From NCBI GenBank assembly GCA_021803945.1, contig JAJZKW010000009.1:1-43894 (forward strand): a stretch of DNA of 43,894 nt. The letters run 5' to 3'. Position numbers and translations under genes: made by a program. The DNA comes from Microcaldota archaeon (lineage in GTDB: Archaea; Micrarchaeota; Micrarchaeia; Micrarchaeales; CABMGC01). The notes below the pieces were generated by a model. The model was given only the letters and a program-made list of their open reading frames with translations, made no database searches and had not been told where the DNA came from. Shown here one piece after another: positions 9,556-18,440 of the stretch; the stretch's first letter is position 1, and each line of letters opens with the position of its first letter.

Positions 9556-10672
9556 GCCCGTATACCTTGACTAGCTCTTTAAGGCTCTTTCTAGACACCC
9601 ACTCGTTCTGGGCATGCTCGTTTCCTCCGGCTGGCCCTATGGTGATGATCGGCTTCCCAATCACATTTGACAGGATGTTGTCGTCTGCTACTGAACTTCC
9701 GTAGTTTATGACAGGCTCCCTGACATTTTCCCTTATCAGGCTAAACACCTTGCGTATGCTCTGGTCTTTAAGGTCTCCTACGTACGGCTCTATATAAGGA
9801 GTCTCCCTTTCCCTTACATTTACGGCTATCTTGGTCAGCGGGTTTAGTGTGCCCTTTTCCCTCATCAGCCTTATTGCGCCTTCCACCCTTGATAGCACAT
9901 CCTTAGTTGTGCTTGGAGGCACAAGCTGTATATCGAGCTCTAGATGGACCTTGTCTGGAAGGTCGAGCGCGCTCTCTGAGCTGCCCTCTATCTTCCTTAC
10001 GAAGATTGTTTCCTTGCCAAGGTCTGGATGATCCCTTAGCTTGAATGTGTTTGCTGCAGAGACTATCTTTGCGGCTTCGTCTATTGCATTTATGCCCATC
10101 TGCGGGTTTGCCCCGTGGGAAGACAGCCCGAAAACATCGATGTCTATAACTACCCTGCCCCTCCTGCCTACAGTAACGACGTTGGCTCCGCCAATATGTT
10201 TTTTAGAGCCTCCTGGCTCGCAGGACACCATAAGGGCGACGTCCCTGAACCATCCGGCGCGCTCCACGGCTCTCCAAGCGCCTCTAGATATGTTCTCTTC
10301 GTCAGGGCAGAGAAGCACCTTTACTGCGCGGCCCGTAATTTTCGATAGCGTAGAGAGTATCGCAGCTATGCCCCCTTTCATGTCGCATGCACCAAGGCCA
10401 TATATCTTGTCTCCCTGCATGAGCGCACGGAACGGATCCCCCTTCCATTTTCCATGCGGTGTGACTGTGTCCATATGCGCATAGAATAGTATGGCCTGCT
10501 TTGCGCCTTTTCGCTCAGCCATTATGTTGAACCGGCCAGGCGATATGTACTGGCGGCTCGTTTTGAATCCGAGTCTTTTCAGGCGCGATTCGAGATAGAC
10601 GCCTATCTCCTTCTCGTTGTTGAAAACCGAGTTTATGCTTATAAGCTTACTCAGTGTCTGCTCGGCTTCCAT
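9536..10672 (-). CDS. M20 family metallopeptidase / ArgE-DapE-like deacylase
   Basis: FYAHMDTVTPHGKW, YGLGACDMKGGIAA, CPDEENISRGA, C-terminal GGNEHAQNEWV. Confidence 0.85.
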   Translation of the reverse strand: MEAEQTLSKLISINSVFNNEKEIGVYLESRLKRLGFKTSRQYISPGRFNIMAERKGAKQAILFYAHMDTVTPHGKWKGDPFRALMQGDKIYGLGACDMKGGIAAILSTLSKITGRAVKVLLCPDEENISRGAWRAVERAGWFRDVALMVSCEPGGSKKHIGGANVVTVGRRGRVVIDIDVFGLSSHGANPQMGINAIDEAAKIVSAANTFKLRDHPDLGKETIFVRKIEGSSESALDLPDKVHLELDIQLVPPSTTKDVLSRVEGAIRLMREKGTLNPLTKIAVNVRERETPYIEPYVGDLKDQSIRKVFSLIRENVREPVINYGSSVADDNILSNVIGKPIITIGPAGGNEHAQNEWVSRKSLKELVKVYGLILENV

Positions 10673-10698
10673 TGCATTACCGGATATTTAGTTTATAG

Positions 10699-11745
10699 CT
10701 ACGTTCTTATTGCTTCCCGAAGACGCTGTTCCGCCTCCTCTTCTATGACTTTTAGCATTCCGTCCCTGTCTAGAGAAGTAACTTCCATGGTTTTCAGCTC
10801 AAGTTCTCCGGTATTTGGATTCATTATGGCTGCATGGTATGGAAGCATGCCGTTGAATTGCCTCCACTGCATGGCTGCAGTGTTCAGGAGCGATATGTTA
10901 GAAACGTTTGACTCTGCATATGCAAGGCTTATCTCCTGATGCTCATTGTATATGTGCCTGAATACATCGTTCAGAAGCAATGGATATAGCCGGTTATGGC
11001 GCTCCGTGTCGCTTGTGACTGCATCTGTCAGCTCTGCCATGTGCAGCATTATTCTGCCGCCATCTATGGCTATGTCCCTCCTTTCGGTAACGGATATGCT
11101 GACGATCTTCGATGTTTTCCTGTCGAAGACCACTCCTATGATATTAGACTCATCAGAGACTACATTCATTGCGCCTGCCATGTCATATCCGAATGTCGAG
11201 AGAAGTTTGAATATGTCTTCACGGTCCGAAGCTGAAAACTCCCTTTCGGATCCGTCTATTATTTTTATGCCGTACTTTGTTGTATCCAAGGATTTGAGGC
11301 CTTGTGCATTGTCTGCGCTGGATAGCGCCTCGCTTATTGCATGCAGGTGTTCTGATCTTCGCTCGCTGCCAAGAGTCCTTGCAGGGGTGTTGTATCCGAT
11401 GTAGACCATATTGAGCGAGTCGGTTACCGGTACCTGAGCCTCTATCTCCGCGCCTGTTGGCCTGATCGCATTCGCAAGGGATTCAATCGCCTCGTTGGTA
11501 GCTATTATTCTTATTGACAATCTGCTAAAAGGACCTTCCAGCCTTCGAATCCCTTCAGCCACTACTTCTGCAGTGAATTTGGATGTGGAAGCGTCTTTCA
11601 CTAAATATGTCAGGAACCCTTTAAGCCTTTCTGAAGAGGCGGGGTTTATGGTTCCGATAGCTCCGAAGCTGCCAGGGACTGGGTGTGCCCCGAACATCGT
11701 GCTCACGCTCATTTCCAGATTTCTGCGTGATGTTTTTTGGATCAT
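10699..11745 (-). CDS. Uncharacterised protein, possible GNAT-like acyltransferase C-terminal region
   Basis: Long ORF with archaeal codon usage; HMAELTDAV...NRLYPLLLNDVFRHIY...LAYAESNVSNISLLNTAAMQWRQFNGMLPYHAAI resembles a GNAT core. Weak call. Confidence 0.4.
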   Translation of the reverse strand: MIQKTSRRNLEMSVSTMFGAHPVPGSFGAIGTINPASSERLKGFLTYLVKDASTSKFTAEVVAEGIRRLEGPFSRLSIRIIATNEAIESLANAIRPTGAEIEAQVPVTDSLNMVYIGYNTPARTLGSERRSEHLHAISEALSSADNAQGLKSLDTTKYGIKIIDGSEREFSASDREDIFKLLSTFGYDMAGAMNVVSDESNIIGVVFDRKTSKIVSISVTERRDIAIDGGRIMLHMAELTDAVTSDTERHNRLYPLLLNDVFRHIYNEHQEISLAYAESNVSNISLLNTAAMQWRQFNGMLPYHAAIMNPNTGELELKTMEVTSLDRDGMLKVIEEEAEQRLREAIRT

Positions 11746-11805
11746 GCTCTCCCCGCTAACGTTATTTAAGTGGTTTTCTTAGTATTTAAAGGTTGGCATA
11801 GATAT

Positions 11806-11818
11806 TACGAATTACGTA
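11806..11818. promoter_or_regulatory. Candidate operator half-pair 1 (TACGAATTACGTA)
   Basis: ATTACGAATTACGTAG matches ATTACGAAATTCGTAG at 11873-11888 at 14/16 positions; lies upstream of the TATA-like TTTAAATA of the 10699..11745 gene. Confidence 0.45.
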
Positions 11819-11875
11819 GTATCTAAATATAAGACGATATTGTTGGATTTTATTTAAATATGTTTGCTATTTTAT

Positions 11876-11888
11876 TACGAAATTCGTA
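11876..11888. promoter_or_regulatory. Candidate operator half-pair 2 (TACGAAATTCGTA, perfect 13-nt palindrome)
   Basis: TACGAA-A-TTCGTA dyad, immediately 3' of the Lrp/AsnC gene. Confidence 0.45.
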
Positions 11889-11897
11889 GGCTATGAG

Positions 11898-12293
11898 CTA
11901 CTTGAGGACAAGACTCGTTGACGTGTCTGTTACCCCAGAAATGGCTCTGATCCGCTCGACGATGCTGTTGACGTCCTCTATGGACCCTGATTCCAAAAAG
12001 CAGACTATGTCAAAGTTTCCTGAAATCTCGTATGTTCTGTCTATTCCGAGCTTTCTTATCGAATCCGCCACAGTTGTAGTAGACACTGACCTGGAAGTCG
12101 CAATCAGCATTATGGCTTTGACGTCGTCTTTGGTCTCTACTGTGAATCGTTTTATTGCGCCGCTCTTGGATAGCTTTGCTACTCGCGCCCTTACTGCGCC
12201 CTCGGTAAGCCCTATCTCCTTGGCTATATCCACGAACGGCGTCCTTGAGTCCGCTTTGAGGATGCGCAGTATGTGGTTATCCAGTTCGTCCAT
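11898..12293 (-). CDS. Lrp/AsnC family transcriptional regulator
   Basis: MDELDNHILRILKADSRTPFVDIAKEIGLTEGAVRARVAKLSKSGAIKRF plus RAM-like domain. ORF track extends upstream to 12479; MDELDN start preferred. Confidence 0.88.
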   Translation of the reverse strand: MDELDNHILRILKADSRTPFVDIAKEIGLTEGAVRARVAKLSKSGAIKRFTVETKDDVKAIMLIATSRSVSTTTVADSIRKLGIDRTYEISGNFDIVCFLESGSIEDVNSIVERIRAISGVTDTSTSLVLK

Positions 12294-12357
12294 GTCGTAT
12301 GGTATGAGAATGTTAATATATTTCAATGCATAACATATGGCTTTTCTGGGAGGGAAT

Positions 12358-12555
12358 ATGATTGGATCCGCGAAGCTGAAGCTGCCTGCAGAGAGGATTG
12401 GCAATGAAGTCCCTGTAAATTTCATAACAGAAGGGATTGTGCCTGGAGCTGTGGCCCCGATAACAAATCTTTCTGGCAAAGAGTTGGAGTCGCTGATGCG
12501 AAAAGACCCTGAGTTCGCATCTAAGTCAAAGCTACCTGAGCTGCATTCGTTGTAA
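12358..12555 (+). CDS. Small uncharacterised protein (65 aa)
   Basis: MIGSAKLKLPAERIGNEVPVNFITEGIVPGAV... preceded by an SD-like GGGAGGG; divergent from the Lrp gene. Confidence 0.5.
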   Translation: MIGSAKLKLPAERIGNEVPVNFITEGIVPGAVAPITNLSGKELESLMRKDPEFASKSKLPELHSL

Positions 12556-12849
12556 CGCAGGCAATTGCGGTGTCATTTTAATGGAGAGCGATAGATTGCA
12601 ACTGGATAGGGTTTGGCCTTTCGTACCGTGGTCAGCAGCTATATTTTTGACGAATTTTATTTACGGAGGGATAAAATTTTAAATAAAAGAATTAATAAGA
12701 TTGGCTGTGCAATTATATTTGAGTATTTATTGGCGTTGGGGAATTTTGCTGCAGAAAATAGATGGAAAATTGGCGCTGGTTTGTGTGGAGTCTGTCATGA
12801 GCGTATACGCGACAGGGTTAATGCCCCCTGACATCAAAAAGGTAGACAT

Positions 12850-14166
12850 ATGATTGTAATGAAATTCGGGGGGTCCTCTATTGCAAATGCGGAGAGGATA
12901 CAGAATGTCGTTAATATAATAAGGCTGAATATGGGGAGGGAGCCGGTGGTGGTCGTCTCTGCGTTGGGAGGCATTACGGATTCCCTCATAAAATCGGCAG
13001 AACTGGCAGTGGAAGGCAAGGAGGATGAGGAAATTTGCCGCATAGAGAAGAAGCATCTTGCGGTAATAAGCAGCCTTGGGATGCCTGATCCTGGGGTGAA
13101 AGAGGACATTCGGGAGCTGCGGACGCTTATGAAGGACATAGCAGTTATCGGAAAGCTTACGCAGAAGACCCTTGACAGGGCTGTTTCGTTCGGAGAGAGG
13201 ATGTCAAGCAAGATAATAGCGGCATACATGCAGAAAATTGGAATCACAGCTAAGGCCTATAACGCATATGATATCGGCATGCTTACAGACTCCTGTTTCG
13301 GAGGGGCAGACATTCTTCCGAGGGCTTATGGCCTTATAGCAAAGGCCATGGAAAATATCATTGGAACTGTTCCTGTGATAACGGGATACATAGGGATGGA
13401 TAAGAACGGGGACATAACGACTTTAGGCAGGGGAGGCAGCGATTATACGGCTTCGATAATAGGGGCAGCGCTTGATGCTGAAGAGATACAGATTTGGACC
13501 GATGTGGACGGCATAATGACTGCAGATCCGAAAATCGTAAAGAGCGCAAAGAATATAATGGAGGTCTCGTACGACGAGGCCACAGAGCTTGCGCTTCTTG
13601 GCGCCAAGGTGCTCCATCCGAAGACAATACTGCCCGCGATAAACAAGAACATACCTGTACGCATATTGAATACATTCAACCCTGGCCACAGGGGCACAGT
13701 TGTGCTGAAGGACATAAAGAAGAGGAAGCGCATTGCGTCCATCACATGCAAGAAGAGGATGACTGTGATAAACATATACGGCACGAAGATGTCCCTTGCG
13801 CGAGAGTTCATCGACACTGTGTTTTCGGTGATAGACGGCCTCGGATTTTCAGTGGACATAATATCCGCATCCGACTCCTCTGTCTCAATAACAATAGACG
13901 GAGACAGAGATACTAATGAACTGGTGCAGAAGCTCAGGGAGAAGGCGTCTGTTGCAGTGATAGAGAATAGGGCGAAGATATCGCTTGTGGGCAAGAACAT
14001 GGCTTTCACTCCGGAACAGCTGGGAAAACTGTCTTCTTCGCTCTCTGACATAAGGATAGAGATGGCGCCTTCGGGAACTTCTGATATAAGCCAGAGCTTT
14101 GTAGTGGAAGAGAAGGTCGCTGACGAAGCCGTGATAAAGCTGCACAAGAAGTTCTTTGGTAGGTAA
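12850..14166 (+). CDS. lysC: Aspartate kinase with C-terminal ACT domains
   Basis: MKFGGSSIANAERI, VTGYIGMDKNGDITTLGRGGSDYTAS, WTDVDGIMTADPKIV. Confidence 0.93.
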   Translation: MIVMKFGGSSIANAERIQNVVNIIRLNMGREPVVVVSALGGITDSLIKSAELAVEGKEDEEICRIEKKHLAVISSLGMPDPGVKEDIRELRTLMKDIAVIGKLTQKTLDRAVSFGERMSSKIIAAYMQKIGITAKAYNAYDIGMLTDSCFGGADILPRAYGLIAKAMENIIGTVPVITGYIGMDKNGDITTLGRGGSDYTASIIGAALDAEEIQIWTDVDGIMTADPKIVKSAKNIMEVSYDEATELALLGAKVLHPKTILPAINKNIPVRILNTFNPGHRGTVVLKDIKKRKRIASITCKKRMTVINIYGTKMSLAREFIDTVFSVIDGLGFSVDIISASDSSVSITIDGDRDTNELVQKLREKASVAVIENRAKISLVGKNMAFTPEQLGKLSSSLSDIRIEMAPSGTSDISQSFVVEEKVADEAVIKLHKKFFGR

Positions 14167-14167
14167 A

Positions 14168-15223
14168 ATGACCAAGATCAAGATTGGCATACTTGGGGCG
14201 ACTGGTATGGTCGGTCAGATGCTTGTTAGCCTGCTTGAGGGACATCCGTGGTTTGAGGTCACGTCTCTTGCTGCTTCCGACAAATCTGCGGGCAGGAAGT
14301 ACGAGGAAGTGATGGAAAATAGGTGGAGCCTGGCTGGAGGCGTGCCTGAATATGCGAGGGACATTAAGCTTGAGGAGTGCAAGCCGGGGCTTGACTGCAG
14401 CCTTGTGCTTTCGGGCCTTGACCCAAGCGCTGCGTTGAAGATAGAGGAGGATTTCGCAAGGGCCGGATATGGAGTATCAAGCAATGCGAAGAGCCACAGG
14501 ATGGATGCCGACGTGCCGCTGCTCATGCCGGAGATAAACCCGGGGCACATTGGGCTGATAGACATACAGAGGAAGAAGAGAGGATGGAAAGGGTTCATTG
14601 TAACCGACCCTAACTGCACTACAATGGGGATGTCGCTGGCTCTCAAGCCTCTGGACGACAGCTTTGGCGTGGAGAAAGTGATGGTAACCACCCTTCAGGC
14701 GCTGAGCGGCGCAGGATATCCAGGAGTACCTTCCATTGACATAGTGGACAATGTGATACCCTACATAAACGACGAGGAGGATAAGGTCGAGGAAGAGCCG
14801 CTGAAGATACTGGGAGAACTGAAGGGAAGCTCAATAAAGAAGGCCAAGATGGTGATCAGCGCAAGTTGCAACAGAGTTGCTGTGAAATACGGCCATACGG
14901 AATGCATAAGCGTTAAGCTTGCAAAAAAGACTGATGTTGATGGCCTTGTGGATGCATTCGAGAGATTCAAGCCTTTGAAGGGATTGGGACTGCCATCTGC
15001 CCCGGCAAGGCCGATCGTAGTGCTAAGGCAGGAGAATAGGCCTCAGCCGAAGCTTGATGCGAATCTTGAAAAGGGGATGGCTTCCATAATAGGCCGCATA
15101 AGGAGGTGCAGCATACTTGATTACAAGTTCGTGCTGCTGAGCCACAATATGGTGCGGGGAGCTGCAGGCGCAGCCATATTGAATGCGGAGTTGCTTAAGG
15201 TAAAAGGATATCTGGACGGGTAA
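14168..15223 (+). CDS. asd: Aspartate-semialdehyde dehydrogenase
   Basis: IKIGILGATGMVGQMLVSLL, VTDPNCTTMGMSLALKPL, LQALSGAGYPGVPS; ATG at 14168 preferred. Confidence 0.93.
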   Translation: MTKIKIGILGATGMVGQMLVSLLEGHPWFEVTSLAASDKSAGRKYEEVMENRWSLAGGVPEYARDIKLEECKPGLDCSLVLSGLDPSAALKIEEDFARAGYGVSSNAKSHRMDADVPLLMPEINPGHIGLIDIQRKKRGWKGFIVTDPNCTTMGMSLALKPLDDSFGVEKVMVTTLQALSGAGYPGVPSIDIVDNVIPYINDEEDKVEEEPLKILGELKGSSIKKAKMVISASCNRVAVKYGHTECISVKLAKKTDVDGLVDAFERFKPLKGLGLPSAPARPIVVLRQENRPQPKLDANLEKGMASIIGRIRRCSILDYKFVLLSHNMVRGAAGAAILNAELLKVKGYLDG

Positions 15224-15228
15224 AATAC

Positions 15229-16140
15229 TTAGGCGCCTTCGAGTAGGTCTTCTACGGCCTTCGATACCGCCTGGCTTGAATTGAATCTCGGCTTCCAGCC
15301 GAGCCTGATTATTTTTGATGAATCAAGCTGCATCATCTTTGTGTCTCCCTTCCATCCCCTTCCATCCCCGAACGGGCGGTAGACGTGCTTGGGAGAGACG
15401 CGCATCTTCCGCTCTATTATCTCGGCTATCCTATTGACGCTTATCCGGTCTGAACTTCCAACATTGTAAACGCTGAAGTATTTTGGGGCTTTTTTTACGG
15501 TCAATAGCATTGCGTCTATCACGTCGTCTATGTATATGTAGCTCTTTTCCTGCTTGCCGTCGCCCAGGAGCTCGAGCACTTTTGGGTCATCCCTGAGTTT
15601 ATCTATCAGGTCGACAGTGACCCCGTGGTCAGACCTCTTTCCTACAACGTTTGCCAGTCTGAGGGACACCGCTTTGAGCCCGTAGGTTTTTGAATAGAAC
15701 TCTATCATCTTCTCGCTAAGGAGCTTGAACTCGGCGTAGTTCGATATCGGATTTGGTGCTACAGACTCGTCCGTGGGTATTTTCCGCGTGTCGCCATACA
15801 CTGCTGATGTTGACAGGAAGATTAAAAATTCGCTGTCTGACTTCCTTGCCGCTTCAAGGGTATTCAGGGTTGTTTTGACATCCCTGTCAAAATGATTGAA
15901 TATGTCTAGCATTGAGTCCTTGACGCTTGGATTGGCCGCGAGATGGAATATGCCTGAGCCTTTCGGAAGGCTTATCTTCAGCGGGCGCCTCAGGTCGTGT
16001 TTTATGAACTTGGACCTCTTGTTTATGTAGTTTCCGCTGGACAGGTCGTCTATGACTATCGTGTCCCTACGGGTTCCGACAAGCCTGTCAACAAGGTGGC
16101 TACCTATGAACCCTGCTCCTCCGGTAACTATGTATGGCAT
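15229..16140 (-). CDS. NAD-dependent epimerase/dehydratase (UDP-glucose 4-epimerase-like)
   Basis: MPYIVTGGAGFIGSHLVDRLVG, STSAVYGD, YAEFKLLSEKMIEFY. Confidence 0.88.
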   Translation of the reverse strand: MPYIVTGGAGFIGSHLVDRLVGTRRDTIVIDDLSSGNYINKRSKFIKHDLRRPLKISLPKGSGIFHLAANPSVKDSMLDIFNHFDRDVKTTLNTLEAARKSDSEFLIFLSTSAVYGDTRKIPTDESVAPNPISNYAEFKLLSEKMIEFYSKTYGLKAVSLRLANVVGKRSDHGVTVDLIDKLRDDPKVLELLGDGKQEKSYIYIDDVIDAMLLTVKKAPKYFSVYNVGSSDRISVNRIAEIIERKMRVSPKHVYRPFGDGRGWKGDTKMMQLDSSKIIRLGWKPRFNSSQAVSKAVEDLLEGA

Positions 16141-16188
16141 GAGTAAAAATGGCCAGAAAAGATTAATATATTGGTTATTGCCTGTTTG

Positions 16189-16252
16189 CGCTCAGGGGAG
16201 CGGTTTTGAAAACGCTGCGCACTTGGATGCAGCGTGCAGTCGGAGACCGCTT
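16189..16252. ncRNA. Candidate structured RNA (nested stem-loop)
   Basis: GAGCGGT(16198-16204)/ACCGCTT(16246-16252) enclosing A+CGCTGC(16213-16218)/GCAGCG(16229-16234)+T; strand and expression undetermined. Confidence 0.3.
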
Positions 16253-16264
16253 GGGCTTTGCATT

Positions 16265-16385
16265 TGGCGGTGGGGAGATTTGAACACCCGATCTCTAGAT
16301 TTCTTAGCAGTCATAGCAAAATGCTCATCACTCATAAAGCTTAGCATATGAGTCTAGCGCTCTAACCAGGCTGAGCTACACCGCC
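16265..16385 (-). tRNA. tRNA with CAU anticodon (elongator Met or Ile2) with ~46-nt intron at 37/38
   Basis: GGCGGTG...CACCGCC acceptor, GCTC/GAGC D stem, CTAGA-CTCATA-[intron]-A-TCTAG anticodon arm, GGGTG-TTCAAAT-CTCCC T arm; no encoded CCA. Confidence 0.9.
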
Positions 16386-16436
16386 AATACCTCTATTGGT
16401 TTGGTTGTGCTTTTATTGGTTTCTGATTCGCGGGAC

Positions 16437-17282
16437 TCAGCTCATCACTACAATCATGGCACCGATTATCATGGCTGCAAAACCGCAGGCCTGCAGGGTT
16501 GTAAATCTCTCCTTGTACAATATATAGCCCAAGACCCCTCCGACCACTGGAGAGAGGGCATTTATTATCCCTGCAAGCCCTATTGCACCCAGCACTACGA
16601 CAAAGCAGAATCCCACTGTGCCTGTTCCGTCAAGAATGCCTACGGCAGCTGCCTCTTTTATGCCGTTAAATTGGTCTTTTTCTGCCTTTCTGTAAGAGAC
16701 CATGAGGCCTGCAATTAAAAATGTGGCCAGCATTGTTACCTTTGCTGTTAGGAGAGGCAATACGAACCCGCCAGAGGCCCTTATTGAATACGAGAATATT
16801 ATGAATGCTGATGACCATAATAGGTACGACGCCACAGCGGGAAGGAGCTTCCTGTTGAAATTTTTCCCCTCGGTGGTGGCAATGAAAACAGCTCCGATGA
16901 GCACTATCAGTACTCCGATTATGCCAGCGCCTGTTATTGGCTCGTTTAGCACCACGAATCCGAACGCCACGAATATCAGGGCCCCTAATTCGCTTAGAGC
17001 TATTGTATTTGATACCTGCTCCGTTTCAATCGACTTGTAGAAAAGGAGGTATCCGACCCCCACAAGCATTCCCGTTACCACTGCAAGCATGATTGAATAT
17101 CCTGAATATGCGCCGAGAGGGATCAAGATTGAGACTGCTAGCGCAGGCAGGAGCCCGGCAGCGAGGACTATGGCTCCAGCCCTGTATGCTCCCAGCTTCC
17201 TTATGATTTTCTTGCTGAACGCATCCGCGAAGACAAATGGGAGGGTGTACATCAGTGCAGCTACTGTTGCATATCCCAACAT
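16437..17282 (-). CDS. EamA/DMT family membrane transporter
   Basis: About 10 hydrophobic segments in two halves; ALSPVVGGVLGYILYKERFTTLQACGFAAMIIGAMIV end typical of EamA. Confidence 0.8.
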   Translation of the reverse strand: MLGYATVAALMYTLPFVFADAFSKKIIRKLGAYRAGAIVLAAGLLPALAVSILIPLGAYSGYSIMLAVVTGMLVGVGYLLFYKSIETEQVSNTIALSELGALIFVAFGFVVLNEPITGAGIIGVLIVLIGAVFIATTEGKNFNRKLLPAVASYLLWSSAFIIFSYSIRASGGFVLPLLTAKVTMLATFLIAGLMVSYRKAEKDQFNGIKEAAAVGILDGTGTVGFCFVVVLGAIGLAGIINALSPVVGGVLGYILYKERFTTLQACGFAAMIIGAMIVVMS

Positions 17283-17341
17283 CAGATCATTGGTTATTTG
17301 ATGAGCGCTGTATAAATTTGTTGCCTACAGCATTCTTAGGC

Positions 17342-18268
17342 TCAGTAAAAGACCGCAAGGGAAAGCGCCCCTGCAATCATCGCTACGAACCCTATCAGCT
17401 GCGGCCTGGTAAGCCTATCGCGGTACACCACGAAAGAGAATAGGGACACTAAGACAGGGGAAAGCGCAGTTACTGCGGCGCTGACAGCGATAATGTTCAG
17501 GTGCATGGTGAACCCGAACAGCGTATCCCCGGTTCCGTCAAGCAGGCCGGCCGCTGCAGCCAATATCACTATCAGGTAAGGTATGCCGGAATTCGGCTTA
17601 CTTGATACGCGTTTCTTTGCGGATGCTCTGGCGAAGCCAAGGCAGAATAGGATGACAAGGAGCGAGATACCTACAAAACGCGAAATAGCCATCTGCTCTA
17701 TGAATGCCGACTGACTTATCGAGATTGACATCAATATCCAGTATATTGTCCATGAGACGTTTCCGAGAAGAGCAGGTATGAGCTTTTTGTTTATCTTTAT
17801 TCCTTCGTGGGTTATCACAAAGAAGGCGCCTGCAAATATCAGGAGTATGCTTGCAGCCTCCCCTGTGCTGAGCCGGTTGTTGAGCACGAACACGCCGAAC
17901 AGTGTCAATATGGCTGGCTGCATTTCTGCAAGCGCCACGGTGTTTGTGAGCTGCTCCGTCTCCAGAGACTTGAATATGAGGATAAACCCAAGGCAGAGGA
18001 AGATTCCTGCAGCTGCAGACACTTCAACCTGGTATGGCTCGACTACTCCGGATCCGAAGAGCATGGCTGCAGCTATCATCGGGACTATGCCTACGATTAT
18101 GATTATCAGGGATGCCAGGTAATTGCCGAGCGACGATGAGGCCTTCTTCATGGCCAGGCTGTTCGCTATCCATAGGGCCGTTGCCATGAAAGCCGCAGTT
18201 AGGCCTATGTTTATCATGATATGCGCCATGCTGGAAGATCGATGAGGAGCAAGTTTTAATTGCAGCAA
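17342..18268 (-). CDS. EamA/DMT family membrane transporter (paralogue of the neighbouring gene)
   Basis: ALSPVLVSLFSFVVYRDRLTRPQLIGFVAMIAGALSLAVFY; probable start at MAHIMINIG. Confidence 0.8.
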   Translation of the reverse strand: MLQLKLAPHRSSSMAHIMINIGLTAAFMATALWIANSLAMKKASSSLGNYLASLIIIIVGIVPMIAAAMLFGSGVVEPYQVEVSAAAGIFLCLGFILIFKSLETEQLTNTVALAEMQPAILTLFGVFVLNNRLSTGEAASILLIFAGAFFVITHEGIKINKKLIPALLGNVSWTIYWILMSISISQSAFIEQMAISRFVGISLLVILFCLGFARASAKKRVSSKPNSGIPYLIVILAAAAGLLDGTGDTLFGFTMHLNIIAVSAAVTALSPVLVSLFSFVVYRDRLTRPQLIGFVAMIAGALSLAVFY

Positions 18269-18308
18269 GTATTTTAAGTGGCATTGGCATTATAAATAGT
18301 GATTGGTC

Positions 18309-18381
18309 GGCCTTGGTAGTGTAACGGCTTGCATAGGAGACTGTGGATCTCTTGGACCGGGTTCGACTCCCGGCCTAGGCC
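18309..18381 (+). tRNA. tRNA-His(GTG) with genomically encoded G-1
   Basis: GGCCTTGG...CCTAGGCC with G-1:C73 pairing, loop CTGTGGA (anticodon GTG), CCGGG-TTCGACT-CCCGG T arm. Confidence 0.92.
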
Positions 18382-18390
18382 CTGTAATAT

Positions 18391-18440
18391 GGCAGGTTTG
18401 CCGTTCGGCAAAACGGCGTGCGAGGGAAACGCAAGCGGCA
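18391..18440 (+). other. Hairpin-rich segment downstream of tRNA-His
   Basis: TTTGCC-GTTC-GGCAAA hairpin (18397-18412) nested in GC-rich inverted segments. Confidence 0.3.

Noticed and set aside
12556-12849. Possible lysine riboswitch upstream of aspartate kinase
   Set aside because: The AT-rich leader shows no recognisable multi-helix lysine-box architecture.
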